Shown here in pieces: positions 1 to 7,296 of a stretch of DNA of 44,714 bases; within the stretch, counting starts at the first letter, position 1, and every line of letters begins with the position of its first letter. The notes below the pieces were generated by a model that had not been told where the DNA came from, made no database searches, and worked only from the letters and a program-made list of their open reading frames with translations. This stretch comes from an uncultured Bacteroidota bacterium (GTDB lineage Bacteria > Bacteroidota > Bacteroidia > Flavobacteriales > Flavobacteriaceae). The stretch lies in NCBI GenBank assembly GCA_937136025.1, contig CAKZOC010000117.1:1-44714 (forward strand), written 5' to 3'. Both the position numbers and the translations under genes were made by a program.

Positions 1-26
1 GGAAATTCCGGAAAACCCTATACGGA

Positions 27-500
27 ATGATAGAAATTGAACGGAAGTTTCTGGTAAAGGCTTCGGATTATCGGGAGGAATCCCGTTCACAATTACGGAT
101 TCTCCAGGGTTTTCTCTCCACAGATCCGGATCGGACGATCCGGGTACGTTGCATCGGCACCCGTGGGTTTTTAACCATTAAGGGGAGAAGTTATGACGCG
201 GGAACTTCCCGACCCGAATGGGAATATGAAATCCCCCTGGAAGAAGCAGAGGAATTGCTCGCGCTCTGCGAAGCCCATCCTGTCGAGAAGGTGAGATATC
301 AGGTTGAAGCGGGCCCGCATATTTTTGAAGTAGACGAATTTACAGGACTTAACGAGGGTCTGATCCTGGCGGAAGTGGAACTCACCGCGGCTTCGGAGTC
401 CTTTATAAAGCCCGACTGGTTGGGTCGTGAAGTCACCGGGGACATCAGATATTATAACTCTCAACTCAGCCTTAATCCCTTTACACAATGGAAAGAATAG
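27..500 (+). CDS. CYTH-domain protein (triphosphate-binding tunnel fold)
   Basis: This 157-residue protein opens with EIERKFLV at residues 3-10, the ExExK signature of the CYTH superfamily (class IV adenylate cyclases, thiamine triphosphatases, inorganic triphosphatases). Further charged strands follow that fit the tunnel: RTIRVRCIG, FLTIKGRSY, WEYEIPLEEA, KVRYQVE, EVDEF and AEVELTA. The length equals that of small stand-alone bacterial CYTH proteins, which mostly hydrolyse inorganic triphosphate; the substrate here cannot be read from sequence. The gene overlaps the next one by 13 nt, so the two are probably translated together. The upstream context lies outside the window. The family is secure and the reaction is inferred. 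Confidence 0.88.
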   Translation: MIEIERKFLVKASDYREESRSQLRILQGFLSTDPDRTIRVRCIGTRGFLTIKGRSYDAGTSRPEWEYEIPLEEAEELLALCEAHPVEKVRYQVEAGPHIFEVDEFTGLNEGLILAEVELTAASESFIKPDWLGREVTGDIRYYNSQLSLNPFTQWKE

Positions 501-991
501 TCATTTTTACCCTAAGTATGTGTTGCCTTTGCCTTTTCGGCAGTTGTAAGAGCGATGTAGAAACTGCTCCCACCCCCATGGTTTCCGAAAACCAGATACC
601 CCCCTCAGTTTCCAGGCTCCGGGATGAGCTAAAGAGTAAGGGGTATGAGATTTTTGACTATGTCGATGAGGAAACCGGGGATACGGTTTTGATGCAGCAA
701 TATTACATTGCTTTTTTAAAACGGGGACCCGAGCGCTCTCAGACACCCGAAGCGGCCGACAGCCTTCAGGAACTGCATATGGCGCATTTAGCCCGGATGT
801 ACGCCGAAGGGTATGCAGATATTTCAGGGCCTTTTGGGGATGATGGCGAGATACGTGGAATTACCATTTATAATACCCCTACTTTGAAAATCGCAGACAG
901 TCTTGCCAATATGGACCCTATGGTGCGAGCGGGACGCCTGGTGGTGGAAGTGCATCCGTGGTGGGCGGCTAAAGGATTTCCTTTGCGGTGA
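488..991 (+). CDS. YciI-like lipoprotein
   Basis: This 167-residue protein has a lipoprotein signal (MERIVIFTLSMCCLCLFGSC, lipobox cysteine at residue 20), so it should be anchored to a membrane facing the periplasm. The mature part holds MQQYYIAFLKRGPER, an aspartate/histidine segment (LQELHMAHLARMYAEG) and a GPFGDDGEIRGITIY segment. These resemble the YCII-related ferredoxin-like fold, in which a conserved His/Asp pair is thought to be catalytic. Secreted lipoprotein versions are seen in Bacteroidetes but their role is unknown. It overlaps the CYTH gene by 13 nt and converges on pheS with a 2-nt gap. The lipoprotein call is strong, the domain call moderate. Confidence 0.75.
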   Translation: MERIVIFTLSMCCLCLFGSCKSDVETAPTPMVSENQIPPSVSRLRDELKSKGYEIFDYVDEETGDTVLMQQYYIAFLKRGPERSQTPEAADSLQELHMAHLARMYAEGYADISGPFGDDGEIRGITIYNTPTLKIADSLANMDPMVRAGRLVVEVHPWWAAKGFPLR

Positions 992-993
992 TT

Positions 994-2013
994 TCAGAAG
1001 ACACTTTTGAATTGCTTTAAAAAACGCAGGTCGTTCTCACTGAGCAGGCGGATATCTGAGATTTGATACAGCAAAAGTGCGATTCGGTCTATGCCCATCC
1101 CAAAGGCAAAACCAGAGTATTCCGAGGAGTCAATACCGCAGTTATCGAGAACATTGGGATCCACCATGCCACATCCCATAATTTCCAGCCAGCCTGTTCC
1201 CTTTGTCATTCGGTAGTCGGTCTCTGTCTCCAGTCCCCAATACACGTCTACTTCGGCACTGGGTTCTGTGAATGGGAAATAAGAGGGTCTCAGTCGTATT
1301 TTTGATTTTCCGAAAAGGGCGGTAGTAAAATACTGCAGGGTTTGTTTCAGATCGGCAAAGGATACGTTTTTGTCTATATACAATCCTTCTACCTGGTGAA
1401 AAAAGCAATGCGACCGGGCCGATATCGCCTCGTTTCTGTAGACGCGTCCCGGAGAAATCGTACGTATGGGAGGTTGGTTATTTTCCATATATCGCACCTG
1501 GACCGAGGAGGTATGGGTCCGCAAGAGGATGTCGGGATTCGTCTGAATAAAAAAGGTGTCCTGCATATCTCGGGCAGGATGGTATTCCGGAAGATTGAGG
1601 GCCGTGAAATTATGCCAGTCATCCTCTATTTCAGGGCCTTCAGAAACGGTGAATCCAATGCTTGAAAAAATATCGATAATCCGATTTCGGACAATGGATA
1701 TGGGATGTCGGGAACCTAATTCCAGGGGTTCCCCCGGACGGGTGAGATCCCCGTATTGATTTTCACTCAGGTCATTCCCCTCAATACGCGCGCGCAGCTC
1801 ATTGATTTTGTCCGTGGCGGCGACTTTTAATTCATTTACGTGTTGACCAAATGCCCGTTTCTCCTCATTCGGAATGTCCTTTAACGCTTTGAAAAAATCG
1901 TTCAGGAGTCCTTTTTTTCCAAGATATTTAATCCTGAAGGCTTCAACCGCCTCAGGGTTTTCAGTGTTAAAGTCCTGAACTTCTGCGATGTGTTTTTTCA
2001 GTTGGTCAATCAT
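994..2013 (-). CDS. pheS: Phenylalanine--tRNA ligase alpha subunit
   Basis: This is the class II catalytic subunit that charges tRNA-Phe as part of the alpha2-beta2 enzyme in the cytosol. The 339 residues match the usual PheS length. An N-terminal coiled-coil arm (about 1-85) is followed by the catalytic core with [15 protein letters not shown], motif 2 ([14 protein letters not shown], then [10 protein letters not shown]) and motif 3 ([14 protein letters not shown]). pheT is not adjacent in this window, so the subunits are encoded apart, as is common in Bacteroidetes. The gene lies 66 nt downstream of a SulP gene, and a TACATTTG box in that gap may give it its own promoter. Its 3' end converges with the YciI-like gene. 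Confidence 0.97.
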   Translation of the reverse strand: MIDQLKKHIAEVQDFNTENPEAVEAFRIKYLGKKGLLNDFFKALKDIPNEEKRAFGQHVNELKVAATDKINELRARIEGNDLSENQYGDLTRPGEPLELGSRHPISIVRNRIIDIFSSIGFTVSEGPEIEDDWHNFTALNLPEYHPARDMQDTFFIQTNPDILLRTHTSSVQVRYMENNQPPIRTISPGRVYRNEAISARSHCFFHQVEGLYIDKNVSFADLKQTLQYFTTALFGKSKIRLRPSYFPFTEPSAEVDVYWGLETETDYRMTKGTGWLEIMGCGMVDPNVLDNCGIDSSEYSGFAFGMGIDRIALLLYQISDIRLLSENDLRFLKQFKSVF

Positions 2014-2064
2014 GCAGATAAGAGTTTTTCACGGCACACCCTGTAAAGAAGCGGTGGCAGGGGA

Positions 2065-2072
2065 CAAATGTA
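2065..2072 (-). promoter_or_regulatory. Candidate -7 box for pheS
   Basis: The minus strand reads TACATTTG here, an exact match to the Bacteroidetes -7 consensus TAnnTTTG, about 50 nt upstream of the pheS start. No clean TTG -33 element sits at the expected distance, so this is a weak call. If active it would uncouple pheS from the upstream SulP gene. Confidence 0.35.
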
Positions 2073-2079
2073 CTATTTT

Positions 2080-3948
2080 TCAGCTTTTGGGAACAGGATT
2101 GTTTTCACGGATCCATTGCATACACGCACTGAAAGATTCGAAGATCTGGTCTTCGGGGACGAGCTCCGGAATGATGTCGATGCCCTCCATCAAATACCGG
2201 GGTTGTTCGAGCAGATTCACAAAAAGGATAGTCACTCCCTTTAGAACAAGACCCTGCAGGACTTCTTCCATGGAATAAAGCCCGGATTGGTCCATATACT
2301 GCATACGGCCTAAACGCAGAATTACCGTATGGGCCGAAGGAGGTATTTGTAGGGATAGTTGTTGAAAGCCACTAGTGTTCCCAAAGAACAGGGGGCCGTT
2401 AAGATGCTTTATGAATACTTTTTCTTCAAAGGATTTGGGAAATTGCTTTTCGTCGGGCCAGGCCTTTTCCTTTTCAAGGGCGCGGACCTCTGAGCGTTTT
2501 GAAGTCAGGTCGCCAATGGCTTTCATAAAAATAAGGGATGCGATAATCAGGCCTATCCCTACGGCATATACCAAATTCCAAACCGTGGCCAGCACCATTA
2601 CCACGAGCATAATGACTACATCTGCACTGATTCGTACCGGCCCAAAACGCAAATTCCTGGGAAGGCTGGGAATGGCTTTTAACCCCCGGTAATCCATAAC
2701 ACTAATCCCAACGGTAATCAGAATTCCGGCGAGCACCGCGGCAGGTATTTGGGAAGCCACCGGGCCGAGGGCCAGAAGAATAAACAGAAGAAGCACTCCT
2801 GAAATCATCCCTGACAATCTGGAAGTTCCTCCGGCATTGATGTTTACTACAGTGCGTATAGTAGCCCCAGCTCCGGGTAATCCCCCGAAAAGGGCCGCAA
2901 TGCTATTGCCAATTCCCTGACCTATGAGCTCCCGGTTGGGTTCGTGTCGCGTTTTAGTCATATTGTCGGCCACGACGGAGGTCAGGAGCGAATCTATGGC
3001 GCCCAGGAGCGCCAGGGTAAAGGCGGTAAAGAGGTAGGGGGTAAGGGTATGAAGATCAAATTCTGTAAAGATCCGGAATTCAGGTATGGGCAAACCCTGT
3101 GGAATCGTTTCGATAGGGCGGTATTCGATATTAAAAAAATAAGCAACCCCTGAGACCGCTAACAGGGCGACGAGTGTACTGGGAATCACCCGGGTAATTC
3201 TTTTAAAACCATAGATGATAAGTATGGTGGCCAGCGTTAGTATCAGTTCGATCCAATTCAACCGCTCCAGCGCTCTGGGCAACACCCGGATCGCTCCAAT
3301 CACTCCCGAGGCCTCGGATCCGGCAAGGGTTTGCGCCTCTTTGAGGATCGCCTCTGAGGTAATTTCTCCGGACCTTTCGATAGTCTCCTTAAAGTCTTCA
3401 AGGACCAGAATGCCTTCGCCTGCTTCTTCTTCCAGAATGTTTTCCAGGAGTAATTCTTCAGCCTGAGGTTTAAAAAGGTCTATAAAATCCGCATCTTCTT
3501 TGGGATAATAGCCCAGGGCGGGCAGGAGTTGGGTTATAATAATGATCAGGCCAATAGCCGTCATAAAACCCGAAATAACGGGATAGGGGATGTACCGTAT
3601 GTACATGCCCAGCCTGAGTACGCCCAGGAGTACCTGCATCAGCCCGGCCAAAAGAAAAACCATAAGGATGGCGGGCAGAGCCTGGTCCAGAATACCATCA
3701 TAGGCAGCGACAATACCGGCGATCACAACCATACTCACGGCAGTCATAGGAGCCGTAGGTCCCGAAATCTGAGTCGGGGTACCGCCGAAAAGAGCTGCAA
3801 AAAAGCTGATAAAAATGGCGCCGTATAATCCTGCACTGGGCCCCAATCCTGAACTAACCCCGAAAGCCAGGGCCAGCGGCAGGGCGACGATCCCCGCCGT
3901 AACGCCTCCGAAGAGATTTCCTTTTAGATTTGAGAACAGGTGCTTCAA
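2080..3948 (-). CDS. SulP family anion transporter with STAS domain (long form)
   Basis: This 622-residue membrane protein belongs to SLC26/SulP. The N-terminal part holds GVTAGIVALPLALAFG and the substrate-site region GGTPTQISGPTAPMTA. A core segment GLPGAGATIRTVVNINAGG is followed by more TM helices and then a C-terminal STAS domain (about 505-615, with YMDQSGLYSMEEVLQ). SulP proteins move sulfate, bicarbonate or other anions, usually with Na+ or H+. An acidic soluble stretch at about residues 148-230 separates two TM segments and makes this protein about 100 residues longer than the other two SulPs here. It is third in a SulP-carbonic anhydrase-SulP run, which favours bicarbonate as substrate by inference only. 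Confidence 0.92.
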   Translation of the reverse strand: MKHLFSNLKGNLFGGVTAGIVALPLALAFGVSSGLGPSAGLYGAIFISFFAALFGGTPTQISGPTAPMTAVSMVVIAGIVAAYDGILDQALPAILMVFLLAGLMQVLLGVLRLGMYIRYIPYPVISGFMTAIGLIIIITQLLPALGYYPKEDADFIDLFKPQAEELLLENILEEEAGEGILVLEDFKETIERSGEITSEAILKEAQTLAGSEASGVIGAIRVLPRALERLNWIELILTLATILIIYGFKRITRVIPSTLVALLAVSGVAYFFNIEYRPIETIPQGLPIPEFRIFTEFDLHTLTPYLFTAFTLALLGAIDSLLTSVVADNMTKTRHEPNRELIGQGIGNSIAALFGGLPGAGATIRTVVNINAGGTSRLSGMISGVLLLFILLALGPVASQIPAAVLAGILITVGISVMDYRGLKAIPSLPRNLRFGPVRISADVVIMLVVMVLATVWNLVYAVGIGLIIASLIFMKAIGDLTSKRSEVRALEKEKAWPDEKQFPKSFEEKVFIKHLNGPLFFGNTSGFQQLSLQIPPSAHTVILRLGRMQYMDQSGLYSMEEVLQGLVLKGVTILFVNLLEQPRYLMEGIDIIPELVPEDQIFESFSACMQWIRENNPVPKS

Positions 3949-4033
3949 TGATGTGCGGACTTAAAAGAGAGGTTGGATACAATTCCGTTGTCTGCAGGGG
4001 CTGTCCGGGCCGCCCGGGCCGTCATAAACCGTA

Positions 4034-4660
4034 TTAAAGGAAGCGAACTTTTCCAGAGGCAATGTCGTACATGGCCCCCGAAATAAGGATTTCCCCATCT
4101 TCTTCCATCATACGGAGGACCGGACTGAGTTTTCGAACATTCTCCATGGTAAACCGAACGTTGGTCTCAGCAACCTGATCCACAAATGTAAGATTTTGGG
4201 AGGTTCGTTCTTCCGGGTTTTCCGGCGCTGTAACCGCCTGAACGGCAGGTTTGATTTTGGACAGCAGGGTGGTAAGATTTCCCATCCGCGCATCGTCACA
4301 AGCTCCCTTGACAGCGCCACAGGAGGTATGCCCAAGGACTAAGATCAGTTTTGTTCCAGCCAGTTTGCACGCGAATTCCATACTTCCCAACAAATCGTCA
4401 TTGACAATGTTCCCTGCAACACGGACGCTGAAAATATCCCCTACTCCCTGATCGAAAACGAGTTCAGCTGAAACTCTGGAATCGATACAACCCAGAATGG
4501 TGGCGAAAGGATATTGACCCGTTGTGGTTGCCTTTACCTGTTCCAGGAGATCCCTCTGGGCCTGGCGTTTTTCAACAAATCGCTCATTTCCACTCCGGAG
4601 CAGAGCCAGCGCTCCCGAAGGAGTAATAGCGGCCTGATCTTCTTTAGTAAGTGCATTCAT
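4034..4660 (-). CDS. Beta-class carbonic anhydrase
   Basis: This enzyme interconverts CO2 and bicarbonate. The zinc ligands expected of beta-CAs are all present: Cys58 in GCIDSRV (with the Asp60/Arg62 dyad), and His111 and Cys114 in LGHTSCGAVKGA. The 208-residue length and the FSVRVAGNIV segment are typical, and no secretion signal is seen, so it should be cytosolic. It sits between two SulP transporter genes on the same strand (gaps of 24 and 85 nt). Known SulP-CA gene pairs and fusions elsewhere suggest that it hydrates or dehydrates the anion carried by its neighbours. Family call is near certain; the functional link is inferred from position. Confidence 0.96.
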   Translation of the reverse strand: MNALTKEDQAAITPSGALALLRSGNERFVEKRQAQRDLLEQVKATTTGQYPFATILGCIDSRVSAELVFDQGVGDIFSVRVAGNIVNDDLLGSMEFACKLAGTKLILVLGHTSCGAVKGACDDARMGNLTTLLSKIKPAVQAVTAPENPEERTSQNLTFVDQVAETNVRFTMENVRKLSPVLRMMEEDGEILISGAMYDIASGKVRFL

Positions 4661-4684
4661 AGACGGAAGGTATTCTCAGGCATT

Positions 4685-6256
4685 TTAAGCCTGAAGGTTT
4701 ATAAATTCAGCATATTTGTGGGGGTTGTGGGTTTCACCCTTCTGGGAAATCAGCAGTATATCGATATTACGATCCCTCGCCTTAAATGCAAAATCATCAA
4801 GAATCTCAATGATGTCATTATCCAGATATCGGGTGTTCCTAACGTCAAGTTCCAGAAACGTCCCTTTCGGAAGCCCATCGAGTTCCTTGAGTATAGCCCC
4901 CTTATTGAAAAAGGTAACTTCTTCTGCCAGGGTCATGCGAATCCTGTGTTTGTCGTTACTTTTATCTACGATGTGTAAAAAATGGCTGTTTTGGTAGCTT
5001 TTGAAAAGGATGACCACAATACCTACGGCAAGCCCAAGTCCGATGCCGATCAGCAGGTCTGTAAAAATGATACCCAGAACAGTGACAATGAAGGGGACAA
5101 ACTGCTTCCAACCCAGGGAGTACATATGTTTGAAGAGGGTGGGTTTGGCTAGCTTATAGCCCACTAAAAAGAGTACCGCAGCCAGCACAGAGAGCGGGAT
5201 TTTATTCAGTAGCCCGGGGATCAGGATTACGGAAATAAGCAGGAAAAATCCGTGGATAACCGCAGCGCTTTTGGTGCGACCCCCGGATTGAATATTGGCG
5301 GAACTCCGGACGATTACCTGCGTCACAGGAAGCCCCCCAATAAGACCTGAGATCATATTTCCCACCCCCTGGGAAAGCAGCTCCCGGTTGGTAGGCGTCA
5401 CCCGCTTCATAGGATCGAGTTTATCGGTGGCCTCGACACAAAGTAAGGTTTCCAGACTGGCCACAAGGGCTATGGTAAAGGCCGTAATCCAGATTTCAGG
5501 CTGTCCGATAAGTCCAAAATTGGGAAAACTGAATTGAGAAAGGAAGGAAGCCGCATCTTCGGGAACCGGAACATTGACCAGATGCTCGGCAGAGATTCCC
5601 CAAAAGTCGTTACCCTGGGTGGCCATAAAAAACAGAATTCCGATGACTACGGCAACCAGGGGACCCTGGACCAGTTGAAAAAATTTATGCTTTCGGGTCA
5701 AAACCCGATCCCAGAGAATGAGAATTCCCAGGGCGAAAATCGCGATCAGGGTTGCCCCGGGTGAAATATTCTGAAACGTCCTTAAAATTTCGGAGAAAGT
5801 GTTCTCTCCATCTACTTGTATGAATGCAAAATCGCCCTCCGGGTCTGCGTCATATCCAAAAAAATGTGGAATCTGTTTCAGGATAATGATGATCCCGATC
5901 CCCGTCAGCATCCCTTTAATGACAGAAGAAGGAAAGTAATATCCGATAACTCCGGCCTTCAACAGTCCAAAAACCAATTGGATGGCACCTCCCAGCACCA
6001 CGGCAAGAAGAAAGTTCTCATATCCCCCGAGGGTTCCAATGGCGGTTAAAACAATAGCGGCAAGTCCGGCAGCCGGCCCGCTTACCCCTACCTGAGACCC
6101 GCTGAGCATGCCCACTACAACCCCACCTACAATACCCGCTATAACACCGGAAAAGAGTGGTGCGCCACTGGCCAGGGCGATGCCCAGGCACAAAGGGAGT
6201 GCGACAAAAAAGACAACGATACTTGCAGGGAGGTCTTGTTTGAGGGATTTAAACAT
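4685..6256 (-). CDS. SulP family anion transporter (first gene of SulP-CA-SulP run)
   Basis: This 523-residue SLC26/SulP permease starts with a short cytosolic tail, then SIVVFFVALPLCLGIALASG. The binding-site region is GSQVGVSGPAAGLAAIV and a core segment is GLIGGLPVTQVIVRSSANI. About 14 TM segments are visible. The C-terminus (about 435-523) is a shortened STAS-like domain with FLELDVRNTRYLDNDIIEIL. It is the promoter-proximal gene of the minus-strand run with carbonic anhydrase and a second SulP. By analogy with BicA-type transporters it may import bicarbonate, but sulfate cannot be excluded. A palindrome-overlapped promoter candidate lies upstream at 6327-6358. Confidence 0.92.
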   Translation of the reverse strand: MFKSLKQDLPASIVVFFVALPLCLGIALASGAPLFSGVIAGIVGGVVVGMLSGSQVGVSGPAAGLAAIVLTAIGTLGGYENFLLAVVLGGAIQLVFGLLKAGVIGYYFPSSVIKGMLTGIGIIIILKQIPHFFGYDADPEGDFAFIQVDGENTFSEILRTFQNISPGATLIAIFALGILILWDRVLTRKHKFFQLVQGPLVAVVIGILFFMATQGNDFWGISAEHLVNVPVPEDAASFLSQFSFPNFGLIGQPEIWITAFTIALVASLETLLCVEATDKLDPMKRVTPTNRELLSQGVGNMISGLIGGLPVTQVIVRSSANIQSGGRTKSAAVIHGFFLLISVILIPGLLNKIPLSVLAAVLFLVGYKLAKPTLFKHMYSLGWKQFVPFIVTVLGIIFTDLLIGIGLGLAVGIVVILFKSYQNSHFLHIVDKSNDKHRIRMTLAEEVTFFNKGAILKELDGLPKGTFLELDVRNTRYLDNDIIEILDDFAFKARDRNIDILLISQKGETHNPHKYAEFINLQA

Positions 6257-6295
6257 ATACGCTTTTATTTGATTTCAGATTCTACCTTACTATTT

Positions 6296-6310
6296 CGGAT
6301 AAAAAATCCG
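6296..6310. repeat. Short hairpin in the leader of the SulP-CA-SulP run
   Basis: CGGAT and ATCCG form a 5-bp inverted repeat around a loop of five A residues, about 40 nt upstream of the first SulP start. It could fold in the leader RNA. The stem is short and may be chance. Confidence 0.3.
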
Positions 6311-6326
6311 CGGCATCTGAGTTATC

Positions 6327-6358
6327 CAAATATGAAGGCCCCTGTCTTTGAGCTCAAA
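6327..6358 (-). promoter_or_regulatory. Candidate promoter with overlapping 12-bp palindrome upstream of SulP-CA-SulP
   Basis: On the minus strand TTTG (6358-6355), a 20-nt spacer and CATATTTG (6334-6327) match the Bacteroidetes TTG-N20-TAnnTTTG pattern with one mismatch. The -33 element is one half of a perfect 12-bp palindrome TTTGAGCTCAAA at 6347-6358, so a dimeric regulator bound there would block the promoter. The start codon is about 70 nt downstream. The pattern is seen directly; regulation is inferred. Confidence 0.4.
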
Positions 6359-6419
6359 TCGAACTGAAGATTCAGGAGTATATGATCGGAGCCTTTTTCA
6401 CGGGATTTCAAAAGTACCG

Positions 6420-6476
6420 GAACCTGTCCCATTGATAGGGGGTTTTTCCAAATCCTCCCAGAGTTTAAACAGGTTC
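6420..6476. repeat. Inverted repeat between batE and the SulP gene
   Basis: GAACCTGT (6420-6427) and ACAGGTTC (6469-6476) are perfect 8-bp inverted arms 41 nt apart, just downstream of batE on the minus strand. They could form a stem in the batE 3' region. There is no T-run next to the stem, so it is not a standard terminator. A TATCTTTG box (minus strand, 6489-6482) precedes it and could be another promoter. Confidence 0.3.
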
Positions 6477-6521
6477 AGTAACAAAGATAGAAGAGTAGCC
6501 GACTCAAACTGTTAAAGAATG

Positions 6522-7295
6522 TTAAAAATCCTTCAGAAGACGGAGTGCATCTCCCTCAGCCCAGCCGGTTTGGCCATCGGCCAATTGAATTTTCAACCAA
6601 ATGTCCAGGGAATCCTTCACCTGGACCTTGGTCCCTTCGTGAAGCAGGAATACCGGAGTGCTCTCCAGGTTGGGCTCCGAGCGAACTGTAATTTCCCTTT
6701 TATAGACGATGGCAGGTTGGGTTTCCAGATAGTCCCTGTATCTCAAATAAGCAAACCCGGAGCAGAAGAGCGCGAGTGCCAGGGCGATTCCGCTTGTGAT
6801 CAACCCGGCTCGTTTCCGGTTGGGCCGACGACTGCCCAGGAAAAACAGGTAAGTGCCCACAAATAAGAGCATAAAGAAAATACCTGCATAGGCCCATGTA
6901 TTCATCGAAAAAGATAAGAGCACCCCTTTATAGAGCCGCTCGAGGTAGGGCTCCGGGATGGGGGTAATATCGTCCAGCGTCATATTCCTGGCATAGGCAA
7001 GATTGTTCAGGGTTTCGGGATCACCGGGCTTGAGCAAAAGCGCTTTTTCGTAATAATAGATACTGGGAGCAATTTCATTTTGCTTGTAATGCGCATTGCC
7101 CAAATTAAAATAAAGGGATGCCGAGTGTTCCCCAGCCTCCAGAATTTGTGTGTAAATCGAAATGGATTCCTCGTAATCCCCGGCGTTGTAGGCAGCTGTT
7201 GCTTTCTCGAAAAGCGCTTCATTCTGGGCCATACCCTGGCTTCCTGTGAACAGGAGTGCCATATAAACCAGATATATTCTGAAGCTGAGATTCAT
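6522..7295 (-). CDS. batE: BatE-like TPR and SH3 membrane protein
   Basis: This is the last gene of the Bat (Bacteroides aerotolerance) operon. The 257 residues show a signal peptide ending near GMAQ, TPR repeats at about 25-110 (including YFNLGNAHYKQNEIAPSIYY), two TM helices at about 130-150 and 165-185, and a C-terminal SH3-like domain (about 195-255, ending with GQTGWAEGDALRLL). TPR plus SH3 is the usual BatE layout. BatA-E are thought to form an envelope complex linked to stress tolerance, but their mechanism is unknown. It starts 1 nt after the batD stop codon, so the two genes are tightly coupled. Confidence 0.88.
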   Translation of the reverse strand: MNLSFRIYLVYMALLFTGSQGMAQNEALFEKATAAYNAGDYEESISIYTQILEAGEHSASLYFNLGNAHYKQNEIAPSIYYYEKALLLKPGDPETLNNLAYARNMTLDDITPIPEPYLERLYKGVLLSFSMNTWAYAGIFFMLLFVGTYLFFLGSRRPNRKRAGLITSGIALALALFCSGFAYLRYRDYLETQPAIVYKREITVRSEPNLESTPVFLLHEGTKVQVKDSLDIWLKIQLADGQTGWAEGDALRLLKDF

Positions 7296-7296
7296 T

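Noticed and set aside
1063..1759. Several plus-strand frames inside pheS
   Set aside because: They are shadow frames opposite a clear pheS; none has a family motif or plausible start.
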